Assembly: GCF_013201075.1 (NCBI RefSeq)
Contig: NZ_CP053708.1
Coordinates: forward strand, 933,501-997,500
Source: Lichenicola cladoniae
Lineage (GTDB): Bacteria; Pseudomonadota; Alphaproteobacteria; Acetobacterales; Acetobacteraceae
Length of the DNA: 64,000 nucleotides
Direction of reading: 5' to 3'
Shown: positions 35,730-45,130 of the stretch, piece by piece
Position numbering within the stretch: position 1 is the first letter of the stretch
Layout of the letters: every line of letters begins with the position of its first letter
Translations under genes and position numbers: made by a program
Notes under the pieces: model-generated
Database searches by the model: none
What the model was told of the DNA's origin: nothing
Seen by the model: the letters and a program-made list of their open reading frames with translations, nothing else

Positions 35730-36437
35730 ATGAAAAAGATCTATCCCGACGCCCAGGCTGCCCTGGAGGGCATACTGACCGACGGCATGTTGATTGCCGC
35801 CGGTGGCTTCGGCCTTTGCGGCATCCCGGAGCGGTTGATCGACGCGATCGAGCGGGCGGGTACGAAGAGGCTGCGGGTTGCCTCTAACAATGCCGGTATA
35901 GATGGCGCCGGTCTCGGCAAGCTGCTCCGGTCGCGCCAGATAGCGAAGATGATCAGTTCCTACGTCGGCGAGAACAAGGAATTCGAGCGGCAGTATCTCG
36001 CGGGAGAACTCGAGGTGGAGTTCTGTCCGCAGGGAACCCTTGCAGAGCGGATGCGCGCCGGCGGTGCCGGGATCCCCGGCTTCTACACGAAAACCGGTGT
36101 CGGGACGCTCGTAGCGGTCGGCAAGGAGCACAAGGTGTTCGGTGAGGATACGTTCATCCTGGAGCACGGGATCTTTGCCGATCTTGCGATCATCAAGGCC
36201 TGGAAGGCAGACGTTGCCGGTAACCTGGTGTTCCGCAAGACCGCCCGGAACTTCAACGTGCCGGCTGCCATGTGTGGGCGTATAACCGTCGCCGAGGTCG
36301 AGGAGATCGTCCCGGCGGGGGCACTCGACCCCGACGCGATCCATTTGCCGGGCATCTTCGTGCAGCGGATCGTCAATGGCAGCCCGTATGACAAGCAGAT
36401 CGAGTTTCGAACCGTTCGTGCAAGGGAGGTCGCCTGA
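35730..36437 (+). CDS. scoA: 3-oxoacid CoA-transferase subunit A
   Basis: The 235-residue protein matches SCOT subunit [15 protein letters not shown] (about residues 25-38), [39 protein letters not shown]. With subunit B it transfers CoA from succinyl-CoA to a 3-oxoacid, normally acetoacetate. AAGGAGGAACACG gives a strong ribosome site. The stop overlaps the subunit B start (TGATG), supporting stoichiometric translation. PcaI-type 3-oxoadipate transferases are a related alternative. Confidence 0.9.
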   Translation: MKKIYPDAQAALEGILTDGMLIAAGGFGLCGIPERLIDAIERAGTKRLRVASNNAGIDGAGLGKLLRSRQIAKMISSYVGENKEFERQYLAGELEVEFCPQGTLAERMRAGGAGIPGFYTKTGVGTLVAVGKEHKVFGEDTFILEHGIFADLAIIKAWKADVAGNLVFRKTARNFNVPAAMCGRITVAEVEEIVPAGALDPDAIHLPGIFVQRIVNGSPYDKQIEFRTVRAREVA

Positions 36438-37072
36438 TGCCCTGGACCCGCAACGAAATGGCAGCCCGCGCTGCGCGTGAGCTACAGGACGGCTTTACCG
36501 TCAATCTGGGGATCGGCATTCCGACGCTCCTGGCAAACCATATTCCGGCAGACGTGATGGTAACGCTGCAAAGTGAAAATGGCATGCTTGGGATTGGCCC
36601 GTTTCCGTACGAAGACGAAATCGATGCCGACCTGATCAACGCCGGGAAGCAGACCATCAGCGAGTTGCCGTCCTCGTCGTATTTCTCTTCGGCAGACAGC
36701 TTCGCGATGATTCGCGGCGGACACGTCGATCTGACCGTTCTCGGCGCTATGGAGGTAGCGGAAACCGGCGACATCGCGAACTGGATGATTCCGGGCAAGA
36801 TGGTCAAGGGGATGGGGGGTGCCATGGACCTGGTTGCCGGTGTCAAGAAGGTCATAGTGGTCATGGAACATACGTCGAAAAACGGCGAGCTGAAGTTCAT
36901 TCCGGCCTGTACGTTACCGCTAACCGGATTGAACGTCGTCGATATGATCGTGACCGATCTCTGTGTCTTCCAGCGTGACGATCACAAGAGCCTGTTTCGT
37001 CTCGTGGAGCTTGCGCCCGGCGTCACCGCCCAGCACGTAAGCGAGGCAACCACGGCACGGTATTTGTCTTGA
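36437..37072 (+). CDS. scoB: 3-oxoacid CoA-transferase subunit B
   Basis: The 211-residue protein has the catalytic Glu47 in the [10 protein letters not shown] motif, [13 protein letters not shown] near residues 23-35 and the [14 protein letters not shown] block, as in SCOT subunit B. Glu47 forms the CoA thioester intermediate. It is translationally coupled to subunit A, with AGGGAGG seven bases before its ATG. Together with thiolase it converts acetoacetate to acetyl-CoA. Confidence 0.9.
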   Translation: MPWTRNEMAARAARELQDGFTVNLGIGIPTLLANHIPADVMVTLQSENGMLGIGPFPYEDEIDADLINAGKQTISELPSSSYFSSADSFAMIRGGHVDLTVLGAMEVAETGDIANWMIPGKMVKGMGGAMDLVAGVKKVIVVMEHTSKNGELKFIPACTLPLTGLNVVDMIVTDLCVFQRDDHKSLFRLVELAPGVTAQHVSEATTARYLS

Positions 37073-38025
37073 GAGGACTGGGATAGCTGGGAGGCGCCAT
37101 TGTTCGGCCTGTTTCCCAGTGTGCTCTCGTTCACCAGCTATTTACAGCGAGTGTCTTGAGCTTGCTCGTGCAGCGTCAAGTTTGAACGTCGGTGGCTGCT
37201 GTCTGCCGGAGGCACCGGATCGGCGACGCGAACTTCTGTACGTTGCGCTTGAGGTATGGCGGCATGGAGCGGGCGGACATACATGTCGTCCTACCTAGCG
37301 GCGGCCAGCATGCGCAGCACGCGCGTTCGGTTCAGGCCAAGCTCGCGTGCGATCGTGTCCGGTGTCAAGCTCTCAGCGCAGTAGGAGCAGGCGGCGCGGA
37401 TCCCGATGCCGTGGTTCAGGGCGATTGTGAATCATAAGATATTGTCATGGAAAGCGTGCGCACCCAGCACTTCGGACGGATCGGCGTGATGCATGTGATA
37501 GAATTGGTTCATCAAAAGCTTCTACGACCGATCCAAAGTAAGTATCTGGAGATGACAGCTCATCAAGATAGTAACGAGCTATGGAAGGTGATGGATCAAC
37601 CACATTACATAACACGTTCATATACCGGCATATTGGCATTACCCAACGTCGTTTACCACGTTGCCTTGGATGGCGGCATATGGAGACGGATCCAGCCGAT
37701 GTCTGAATGAGCGTAAGAAGCAGTCTCAGAATCAAATCGCCTGGACTTCTGGTAGACCTGACAAAAACATGAGTAGATCAAGCTTTAGCCGTTCGAGCAG
37801 GCTTGAGCTGAGCTGGCTTGCACGGATGCCAGCGCTTCCCAGTTTCGGCAGAAACACGTGTCACGGAGGATAGCTAATTCTGATCATATTGGCGTAAGCG
37901 AGGCAGTATCCCTGATCGCCAAAAAACGCAGACCCGTTCTTGAGACTCGGTAACTCCTAGGAAAGGGCTATAGGAGGCCTGCGAAAGCATCTCAGATAGA
38001 TGCGGTCCGATCCGGAGAGAAAAAG
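37073..38025. other. Lower-GC intergenic island with a possible helix-turn-helix remnant
   Basis: No complete gene is recognisable in this 953-bp stretch, and base composition from about 37430 is clearly more AT-rich than the flanks. On the minus strand, about 37390-37291 reads as a C-terminal helix-turn-helix tail (TPDTIARELGLNRTRVLRML then stop), as in resolvases or transposase subunits, but the rest of that protein is missing. An 87-codon plus-strand frame (37447-37710) and a 40-codon minus-strand frame near 37850-37735 have no recognisable motifs. The stretch looks like the remains of an insertion. Confidence 0.4.
37087..37119 (+). terminator. Weak hairpin after the CoA-transferase genes
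   Basis: CTGGGA and TCCCAG can pair around a GC-containing interior, 15 bp after the scoB stop. There is no T-run, so termination here is only possible. Confidence 0.25.
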
Positions 38026-39468
38026 ATGATGAGTCTCGCCCGCTGCTCTTCAACTGCCGTGATTAGTATCATCACGCTACTTTCCGGACATGGTCTCGCA
38101 AACTCAGCGCCGACGCCACTTTACGAGCCTTTACTCCCAAAGGCGACCTTTACGGGCGCGGTGATCGAGTTGGAGGACTTTGCGACTCTTCCAAAAGAGT
38201 CGAACGGTTCCCCGGCACGGGTCAATTTCCTTATGCCGGCCCCGGATAACACCACAGATCTCCTGGTTGTCGACCAGGGAGGGATCATCTATCGAGTTTC
38301 TGCCGATGGCTTCAAGGTCACGACCTACCTGGATCTCCGCGCCCAGAAGCTTTCTCTTGTCTCTTCGTCGAGCGAGGAAGGATTCGTGGGGTTGGCATTT
38401 CATCCGAATTTTTCAGGTGATCCGACCAAGCCAGGGTATGGCAAGTTCTACACGGCATTCAGTGCCTCGAAGACAAGTGGCACGCCCGACTTTCTTGCGA
38501 GCGACGCCGGCGATCATCATCAGGTGATCCGTGAGTGGACGGCGAGCGACCCGTATTCGCGTGCGTTCACGGGCACCTCGCGTGAAGTGCTGCGTGTAGG
38601 GAGATACGCCAGTAACCATAATGGCGGAGTCATCCGCTTCAATCCGAATGCGACGTTTGGCACTTACGATTACGGGAATCTTTACATCGGCTTCGGTGAT
38701 GGCGGCGGTGAGAACGATCCACGCAATAATGGCCAGAACCTCACCACGCCGCTCGGCAAGATCCTCCGGATCAATCCGTTGGCAGGCGCCAATGGAGCGA
38801 AATATACGATCCCGAGCGACAACCCTTTTCGGAAGATTGCGTCGGCGGGACCGCTTATCTGGGCCTATGGCCTCCGGAACCCACAGCAGTTCAGCTGGGA
38901 GATCGGTGGTCAGGGGCGGATGTTCATCGACGATATCGGTCAGAACCAGGTCGAGGAAGTCAATCTTGGAGCCAGGGGTGCCAACTACGGTTGGTCCTTG
39001 CGCGAGGGAACATTTGCGACTGGCGTCGCTGTTGGTAGCCCGGGCGGCAAGAGAGACTATCTCGACTATCCGCTCCCTGCGGATGATGCCAAGAAAGGCT
39101 ATGCCTATCCAATCGCGGAATACGATCATAGTGATGAAGCGCGTGATGGAAAGACAGTCGCAAGCGGCGTAGGAAGCGGGTTTATCTACCAGGGTTCGTT
39201 CGCCCCGAACTATCGCGGATTTTATGTATTCGGCGATTTTGTCCAAGGCAAGCTCTTCGCCATCAATGCGAATGGGCCGTTATCGGCCGCTATGGATCTG
39301 TATTCTCTTCAGTTTCTGTATCACGGTGTGTCCTACACCTCGCTAAGCACGTCGCCGATCGGCGAAAAGACCCGATCGGACTTTCGTATTGGTGAAGATC
39401 GAAACGGCGAGCTCTACGGCCTGCTGAAGGGGACCGGTGGGATCTATCGGTTCATTCTTCCGCGATAG
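38026..39468 (+). CDS. Secreted PQQ-dependent sugar dehydrogenase (glucose/sorbosone dehydrogenase family)
   Basis: The 480-residue protein has a signal peptide (about residues 1-28, GHGLANSA) and a six-bladed propeller of the soluble PQQ aldose dehydrogenase family. The catalytic His lies in GFVGLAFHPNF (about residue 126); NHNGGVIRFNP, YIGFGDGGGENDP and WAYGLRNPQQFSW are the standard PQQ/Ca-binding segments. It would oxidise aldoses to lactones in the periplasm, passing electrons to the respiratory chain. GGAGAG precedes two adjacent ATGs. Its GC is lower than the neighbours, which hints at transfer together with the AT-rich upstream island. Confidence 0.88.
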   Translation: MMSLARCSSTAVISIITLLSGHGLANSAPTPLYEPLLPKATFTGAVIELEDFATLPKESNGSPARVNFLMPAPDNTTDLLVVDQGGIIYRVSADGFKVTTYLDLRAQKLSLVSSSSEEGFVGLAFHPNFSGDPTKPGYGKFYTAFSASKTSGTPDFLASDAGDHHQVIREWTASDPYSRAFTGTSREVLRVGRYASNHNGGVIRFNPNATFGTYDYGNLYIGFGDGGGENDPRNNGQNLTTPLGKILRINPLAGANGAKYTIPSDNPFRKIASAGPLIWAYGLRNPQQFSWEIGGQGRMFIDDIGQNQVEEVNLGARGANYGWSLREGTFATGVAVGSPGGKRDYLDYPLPADDAKKGYAYPIAEYDHSDEARDGKTVASGVGSGFIYQGSFAPNYRGFYVFGDFVQGKLFAINANGPLSAAMDLYSLQFLYHGVSYTSLSTSPIGEKTRSDFRIGEDRNGELYGLLKGTGGIYRFILPR

Positions 39469-39555
39469 ATAAGGCGGTCGGGCCGAGATGCCTTGGGGAC
39501 CCAGGGCTGGGTAGCCTCTGACATGTCGCCTTAGCTTACCTTACCTTACCTGCGC

Positions 39556-40521
39556 TCAGCGAAGCGCCGTACGTCCCCCGGCGACGACAATGACCGCAAT
39601 GATGATCGCTCCGGTCATCACGTCCCGGCCGCCAGCGCCGAACCCGGACCCGTTGAGCAGCGTCACCACCATGAACAGGAACAGCGAAGCCCCCCATATG
39701 CCCGGAAGGTTCGCAGCGCCGCCGGCCACCGCAGTACCGCCGATCACCACGACAGCGATCGAGCTGAGGAGATACTCCGAGCCCATGTCGAGCGAGGAGC
39801 CACCGGTGAAGCCGGCCAGCAAGGTTCCACAGAGGCTGGCAAGCACCGCGCACAACACATAGGTCAGCAGTCGCACCCGGCCCACCGTGATGCCGGCCAG
39901 CCGTGCAGCCCGGATGTTCTGGCCGATCGCCAGGACGGACCGCCCAAACACCGTTCTATGCAGCATGACGCTTGCCAGGATGGTCAGGATGAGCGCGGCC
40001 ACCGCCATCACCGGGACGCCCTCGATACGGGCGACGGTCATTGTCGCCAGGGCCGGCGGCGGCTTGATCTGTAGACCGCGGCCATAGCTGATCCCCAGCG
40101 ACACCAGGACGAAGCTCGCGGAAAGCGTGGCGATGATCGGCGGGATCCGGAGCAGGCGGATCAGGGCGTAGTTGAAGAGCCCGATCAGGATACCGACCCC
40201 GGTCGCGGCTGCCAGGCCGAGCGCGATCCGGCTGTCTATGCCATCCATGACCTGCATCGCGACAGCACCGGACAGACCGATATTCGCCGGCAGGGAAAGA
40301 TCGATATTTCCTGGGCCCAGCGTGATGACGAACATCTGGCCGATCCCCACCACCACGGTGAAGACCGAAAAGGCGAGGGCGGTGGACAGCATGCTGCCGG
40401 CGCCGCTGCCATGCGCGACCAGGATAGCGAGGAACCACGCCAGCGCCGCCATCAGGAACGACCAGATCCAGGGCCGTGTGTTCGCCTGTTTTACCAGCGC
40501 AGCAGGAGAAAGGCCGATCAT
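39556..40521 (-). CDS. Sugar ABC transporter permease (RbsC family)
   Basis: The 321-residue membrane protein shows LGPGNIDLSLPANIGLSG and VVVIGGTAVAGGAANLPG, variants of the family loop and C-terminal motif. Its ATG at 40521 overlaps the upstream permease stop. It is the last gene of the third importer operon. A short TTACC triplicate (39536-39550) lies just beyond its stop. Confidence 0.86.
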   Translation of the reverse strand: MIGLSPAALVKQANTRPWIWSFLMAALAWFLAILVAHGSGAGSMLSTALAFSVFTVVVGIGQMFVITLGPGNIDLSLPANIGLSGAVAMQVMDGIDSRIALGLAAATGVGILIGLFNYALIRLLRIPPIIATLSASFVLVSLGISYGRGLQIKPPPALATMTVARIEGVPVMAVAALILTILASVMLHRTVFGRSVLAIGQNIRAARLAGITVGRVRLLTYVLCAVLASLCGTLLAGFTGGSSLDMGSEYLLSSIAVVVIGGTAVAGGAANLPGIWGASLFLFMVVTLLNGSGFGAGGRDVMTGAIIIAVIVVAGGRTALR

Positions 40522-41501
40522 CGCTCGCCCCTGTTCATGAGCGCCCGCAAGGCAAGGATCAGGATCAGGATGATCCCCTGTGCACCGACCTGCCATTCCT
40601 GCGGGATCCGGAACGAGGGATAGGCCGGTAGATGGAAGAAGTTGAGCGCCACGGCGGTAAGCTGCAGCGTCAGCGCGCCGAGGATCGCACCGATCGGCGA
40701 GACGCGTCCGCCTACGAATTCGGCGCCGCCGAGGATCGCTCCTGCAATGGACAGCAGGGTATAGCCGTTCGCCATGTTGGCGTCGGCCGAGGTGGAAATG
40801 CCGACGAGCGCCATGCCCGACAACACGCCGAACACCCCGGCAAGCGCATAGACGACCATCTTTGCCTTGAGCACGGACCAGCCCGCACGCTGCAGCGCCG
40901 CCGCGTTCCCGCCGACCCCGCGGAGCATCGTTCCATAGGAGCTGCGCATCAATCCGACATGGACCACGATGCCGACCACGATGGCGGCAACGATCGGGAA
41001 AGGCACATAGGGAACGCGAACCGAGATGAGGGCGTGGAGCCAGCTGGGCGCGGTGCCTCCCGGCGTCGGCCGGATCAGGATGGCCAGGCCGAGCCAGACG
41101 AAACTCATGCCGAGCGTAACCACGATCGACGGGACCCGGCGCAGGTGGATCAGCGCGCCGATCAGGGCGTAGGCGACGACAGAGGCGAGCAGGATGGCCC
41201 AGCCGATCGCCGGCTTCGTCGGCAGCCAGGTCGCGACGACGCATCCGGTAAAGCTCACGAACGCGCCGATCGACAAGTCGAGCTCGTTGACCGTGATGAT
41301 CAGCATCTGCGCGATGGTCGCGAGGGCAACCGGGACGCCGAGGTTCAGCATCAGGTTGAAGCCGAAATAGCTGATCGCGTGCGGATTGAAATAGGCGATC
41401 GCGAGGATGACGAGCGCCAGCGATACCACCGGCAGCGCGCTGCGGCCAAGGCTGGCGGGTGTCCTGCCCAGGATCGTCAGGTTCGAGGCCTGCTCGCTCA
41501 T
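40518..41501 (-). CDS. Sugar ABC transporter permease (RbsC family)
   Basis: The 327-residue membrane protein contains [17 protein letters not shown] and the C-terminal [15 protein letters not shown] motif. GGGAGG is five bases before the ATG, and the start overlaps the ATPase stop. With the following permease it should form a heterodimeric channel for the substrate bound by the protein at 42989-44008. Confidence 0.87.
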   Translation of the reverse strand: MSEQASNLTILGRTPASLGRSALPVVSLALVILAIAYFNPHAISYFGFNLMLNLGVPVALATIAQMLIITVNELDLSIGAFVSFTGCVVATWLPTKPAIGWAILLASVVAYALIGALIHLRRVPSIVVTLGMSFVWLGLAILIRPTPGGTAPSWLHALISVRVPYVPFPIVAAIVVGIVVHVGLMRSSYGTMLRGVGGNAAALQRAGWSVLKAKMVVYALAGVFGVLSGMALVGISTSADANMANGYTLLSIAGAILGGAEFVGGRVSPIGAILGALTLQLTAVALNFFHLPAYPSFRIPQEWQVGAQGIILILILALRALMNRGER

Positions 41502-42982
41502 GTGGCCTCCCGGAACGAAGCGTCGATCAGTTGCTGCTCGCTGAGGTCGCCTTGGGCAAAATCGGCGACGATCCGTCCATGGCGGAAAACATAGATATGG
41601 TCACAGTTTTCGAGCTCCTCGAGCTCGGTGGTGTACCACAGGAACGTCCGTCCTTCCGCGGCCTCGCTCCGGATCAGGTCGTACACGTCCATCTTTGTTC
41701 CGATATCGACCCCGCGCATGGGATCGTCCATCACGACGATACGCGCATCCGATCCCAGTGCCCGTGCGAACAGGGCTTTCTGCTGGTTTCCGCCGGACAA
41801 TGACAGAATGGGATTGTTGAGATCGGGCGTCCGGATGCCGATGCGCGTCTTCCACAGGGTGGCCATCGCCAGCTCGCGATCCGGCGAGAGGAGCGGACCC
41901 TGCCGCAGGGCGGCCAGGGACCGAACCGTGATGTTCTGCGCGATCGACCAGAGCGGGAACACGCCGTCCCGCTGTCGATCCCCAGCCACCAGCGCCACGC
42001 TGGACGCGGCCTCGGTGCGCGTGGTCCGCCGTCCGGCCGCCTCGAACACCTCGACCAGGATTTCGGTCTGTCCATGGCCCGAGAACCCCGCCAGGCCGAT
42101 GACCTCCCCCTCGCGGGCAACGACCGCCGTTTCGTCCCGCTGGAATTTCGGACGAGCGCGCACCATCACCGGCCCCTGGGCCCGGTCGGTGCTCGACGCC
42201 AGGGACTCCCTTGTCCGGGCATGGGCACTTCCCATCGCCTGCACGAGACGGCTCCGGTCGAAGCTGTCGGCCGGTGCATCCACAGAGACCTGACCATCGC
42301 GCATGACGATGATCCGATCGCAATTCTCCAGTATTTCCCCCAGGATGTGCGAGATCAGCACGACGCTGCCGCCGTCGCCGATGAACCGGCGGACGAAGCC
42401 GAGCAACTGCGAAGCGGTATTGGCATCGAGCGATGAAGTGGGCTCGTCCAGGATGACCAGCCTGGTGTTCGGAACCGTGAAGGCACGTGCGATTTCCACC
42501 ATCTGACGCCGCCCGATCGAGAGATCGGAAATGATGGCGTCGGCGCTGATCCCATGATCTGGAAAGATCGCGTCGAGCTGCATACGGATCAGGTTGCCGA
42601 ACCTGCGACGCCAGCCGAAGCCGCCGGTATGCCGGTGCATCATCCGCGTATTCTCGGTGACCGACAGGTTGGGGCAGAGCGACAGCTCCTGGAAGACGCA
42701 ACGGATCCCGGCCTGCTGGGCCAGAGCGACCGTATAGCCTTTCAGGTCTGCCCCATCGAGGCTGATGGTGCCGCTGGTCGGGCGGAGCGTTCCGGCCAGC
42801 ATGTGCATGAGGGTCGATTTGCCGGCGCCGTTATGGCCGACAAGTCCAAGACATTCCCCCCTGGATACCCGGAACTCGACACCGCCGAGAGCCCGGACCG
42901 ATCCGAAACTCTTGGTGACGTTCGAGAGGTGGATGATGGCGTTTCCAGTTGGTGCCGGGGAAGCCACGACGGCGCCGTTCAT
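41498..42982 (-). CDS. Sugar ABC transporter ATP-binding protein, double nucleotide-binding domain
   Basis: The 494-residue protein has two ABC domains. The first has GHNGAGKST (about residues 45-53), [13 protein letters not shown] and [12 protein letters not shown]. The second has a degenerate Walker A (GFSGHGQTE), [11 protein letters not shown], and Walker [13 protein letters not shown] with Asp in place of the catalytic Glu. The pattern is normal for carbohydrate-uptake type-2 ATPases. The binding-protein gene ends six bases upstream. Confidence 0.9.
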   Translation of the reverse strand: MNGAVVASPAPTGNAIIHLSNVTKSFGSVRALGGVEFRVSRGECLGLVGHNGAGKSTLMHMLAGTLRPTSGTISLDGADLKGYTVALAQQAGIRCVFQELSLCPNLSVTENTRMMHRHTGGFGWRRRFGNLIRMQLDAIFPDHGISADAIISDLSIGRRQMVEIARAFTVPNTRLVILDEPTSSLDANTASQLLGFVRRFIGDGGSVVLISHILGEILENCDRIIVMRDGQVSVDAPADSFDRSRLVQAMGSAHARTRESLASSTDRAQGPVMVRARPKFQRDETAVVAREGEVIGLAGFSGHGQTEILVEVFEAAGRRTTRTEAASSVALVAGDRQRDGVFPLWSIAQNITVRSLAALRQGPLLSPDRELAMATLWKTRIGIRTPDLNNPILSLSGGNQQKALFARALGSDARIVVMDDPMRGVDIGTKMDVYDLIRSEAAEGRTFLWYTTELEELENCDHIYVFRHGRIVADFAQGDLSEQQLIDASFREAT

Positions 42983-42988
42983 GCGGAG

Positions 42989-44008
42989 CTATTTCGCCAC
43001 GCTGGCCGAGATCGCCTTCACGGCATCCGCCTGGCTGTATTCGGTGTTGTAGACGCCGCCGACCGGCGCCGCAGCCAGCGCCGCGTCGAGATTGGCGTCC
43101 GTCACCGACAATGTCGGGAAGACGATGTCGTGCGGCACCTTCTTGCCGTCGAGGATCTGCTGCGCCACCCAGAACGCCAGGGTCACGCCGCCCGGCGCGA
43201 TGCTTGCCGAAATGGTCGAATAGTTGCTGGCGGTTTTCTGCTGCTTCCACCAGGCGAGTTCGTCCTGGCGGTTGCCCATGATGATGATCGGCTCGGCGCG
43301 TCCTGCGGACTTGAATGCCTGTGCCGCGCCATAGCCGTCGCCGCCCTGGTCGACCACGCCGACGATCTCCGGGAGCGAGGACAGGACTGTTGCAACCGCC
43401 TTCTGGGCCGTCGCCTCGTCCCAGTTTCCGGTGACCGACGAGACGATCTTGAAGTTCGGATGTTGCTTGACCCCGGCTTCGATCCCCTGGTGGATCAGGT
43501 CGTCGATCGACGCCCCGGCAAGGCCGCGGATCTCGAGCAGGTTGCCGCCGTTCGGCAGCCGCTTGGCGAGGTAATCGACCTGCGCGCGGCCCATGCCGAC
43601 ATAATCGATACCCACCCGGTAGGCGCAGGGCTCGTCCACGGTGCCGTCGAAGGAAACGACGGTGATGCCTGCATCGCACGCGGCCTTCACCGCCCCGTTC
43701 AGCGCGGTCGGCGAGGCTGCATCGATGACGATGGCGTTGTAGCCCTGCAGGATGAGGTTCTGCAGCTGGGCCGCCTGGCTCGGCACTTCCTTGTCGGCGG
43801 TGGTGAATGAGTCGGCCGCAGCAACATGGCCTTCGCTGACGGCCTGCTTGGTGACCTTGTCCCAGCTCCGAAGCATCGCCTGGCGCCACGAATTGCCGGC
43901 GTAGTTGTTCGAAAGCGCGATCTTCTTGTCCGACGTGGCAGCATGTGCAGGCGGCGTTGCCAGAGCGACCGCCACCATGGCCGCCATCATGGGGAAACCG
44001 TTCTTCAT
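42989..44008 (-). CDS. Sugar ABC transporter periplasmic substrate-binding protein
   Basis: The 339-residue protein starts with a clear signal peptide (MKNGFPMMAAMVAVALATP, cleavage after PPAHA) and has a type-I periplasmic binding domain (KIALSNNYAGNSWRQAML, then IVIDAASPTALNGAV and ITVVSFDGTVDEP). The ATG at 44008 has GAGGA about eight bases upstream; a more distal start at 44044 would place charged residues before the signal. It is first in the importer operon and lies downstream of gntR with an operator-like palindrome between them. Confidence 0.88.
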   Translation of the reverse strand: MKNGFPMMAAMVAVALATPPAHAATSDKKIALSNNYAGNSWRQAMLRSWDKVTKQAVSEGHVAAADSFTTADKEVPSQAAQLQNLILQGYNAIVIDAASPTALNGAVKAACDAGITVVSFDGTVDEPCAYRVGIDYVGMGRAQVDYLAKRLPNGGNLLEIRGLAGASIDDLIHQGIEAGVKQHPNFKIVSSVTGNWDEATAQKAVATVLSSLPEIVGVVDQGGDGYGAAQAFKSAGRAEPIIIMGNRQDELAWWKQQKTASNYSTISASIAPGGVTLAFWVAQQILDGKKVPHDIVFPTLSVTDANLDAALAAAPVGGVYNTEYSQADAVKAISASVAK

Positions 44009-44149
44009 TGGGCCGATCCTCTGGTTTTTGTCGTAACGCTGCATTGTTGCAGCTTGCCCAGGCCGATCGACCGCAGGATGGGATCGACCGTTTCCCTGTC
44101 AGGAAACCTGGTCAGATCGATGTAGCCAAGTCGTCAGCCGCTTGTCCAG

Positions 44150-44160
44150 TGGTCTGACCA
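44150..44160. promoter_or_regulatory. Operator-like palindrome TGGTCTGACCA (FadR/GntR type)
   Basis: A perfect inverted repeat of TGGTC around one central base lies 142 bp upstream of the binding-protein start, between gntR and the importer. The TGGTC-n-GACCA form is typical of GntR/FadR-family operators. A partial copy (TGGTCAGATCG) lies at 44109-44119. The adjacent GntR protein is the obvious candidate to bind. Confidence 0.55.
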
Positions 44161-44228
44161 GTTCGCCTGAAACCCTGGTGAGTGCCGGTCCGACTAAAAG
44201 CCGCCCCCAGGATCGACCGGCAACCTGC

Positions 44229-44957
44229 TCAGATGCCGAACCACCGCTCCGTCGACGCCTTCAGGTGCATTCGCATGGCCGCTTCGGCCAGCAAGGGATC
44301 GCGTGCTTCCAGCGCGAGTACGATCGCCTCGTGTTCGGCCACCGCCGCACGCCAGGTTTCGGCGGTCTCGGCGATACCGCGCAGCTTGGACGACAGCGGA
44401 TTGTGGCGCTCATCGAACAATTCGCCGACGATCCGCGTCAGGATCGCGTTGCCGCATTGGGCAACCAGCAGCACGTGGAACTGTCTGTCCTGTTCGACCG
44501 AGCGCTGTCCGGCTTCACTCTGCGCGCCCATCACCTCGAGCGTCGTGCGCAACGCGCCGATCGTTTCCTTCGTCATCCTGGCGCTCGCCATCGCCGCGAC
44601 CCCGCCCTCGATGGTGATGCGTGCCTGCATGATCTCCGCCGGGCTCTCGCCGAGCCAGCGTGGCGGCGCCTCGGTCCCCGCGATGTCGACCGAGACGTAG
44701 ATCCCCGACCCCATGCGGACCTCGACCGTTCCGTCGATCTCCAGGGCTATGAGCGCTTCGCGCAGCGATGGCCGCGAAACGCCCAGCTGCTGCGCCAGTT
44801 CGCGTTCCGCAGGCAGGCGGGTCCCCGGCTGAAACTCGAAATCATGGATCATGGCGCGAACACGATCCGCGATCTGCTGGTAGAGCCGCCTGGGCTCGCC
44901 CGGTTTTATGAGTTCGACCATCGCGGCACCGCTAACACCGACCAGCCGTAAACGCAT
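44229..44957 (-). CDS. GntR-family transcriptional regulator (FadR-type FCD domain)
   Basis: The 242-residue protein has an N-terminal winged helix (about residues 25-85: LYQQIADRVRAMI, AERELAQQLGVSRPSLREALIALE) and an FCD domain with EGGVAAMASARMT and the His-containing FHVLLVAQCGN segment. An in-frame ATG at 44921 could also be the start; neither has a strong ribosome site. It sits between the importer operon and the hexonate catabolic operon, with similar operator-like sites in both flanking promoter regions, so it probably represses both until a sugar acid is present. Confidence 0.88.
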   Translation of the reverse strand: MRLRLVGVSGAAMVELIKPGEPRRLYQQIADRVRAMIHDFEFQPGTRLPAERELAQQLGVSRPSLREALIALEIDGTVEVRMGSGIYVSVDIAGTEAPPRWLGESPAEIMQARITIEGGVAAMASARMTKETIGALRTTLEVMGAQSEAGQRSVEQDRQFHVLLVAQCGNAILTRIVGELFDERHNPLSSKLRGIAETAETWRAAVAEHEAIVLALEARDPLLAEAAMRMHLKASTERWFGI

Positions 44958-45034
44958 CGGTTATTACCGGCTACGCCGATCCCCGCGGTTGACTGGTAAG
45001 GCCAAAGCCTCTAGATGGCATATCTGGAACCGTG

Positions 45035-45045
45035 TGGTCAGGCCA
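45035..45045. promoter_or_regulatory. Operator-like sequence TGGTCAGGCCA
   Basis: This 11-mer differs by one base in the right half from the TGGTC-n-GACCA pattern at 44150. It lies between gntR (divergent, 78 bp away) and the zinc dehydrogenase start (86 bp downstream), where it could control both. Confidence 0.45.
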
Positions 45046-45130
45046 GAAACCGCGGTGTGATCTGCCGATCATCCTCGATCAGGCAATGTCGAACCACCAG
45101 CCGGCTCCGAGCAGCAAACGAGAGCGCGTC

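Noticed and set aside
37447-37710. Plus-strand 87-codon frame in the AT-richer island
   Set aside because: No motif, no ribosome site, and no clear codon bias; kept only as part of the description of the island.
39536-39550. Three tandem TTACC units
   Set aside because: Too short to call a functional repeat; it may be simple slippage between two convergent genes.
44109-44119. TGGTCAGATCG as a third full operator
   Set aside because: Only the left half matches the palindrome; mentioned as a partial copy, not as an independent site.
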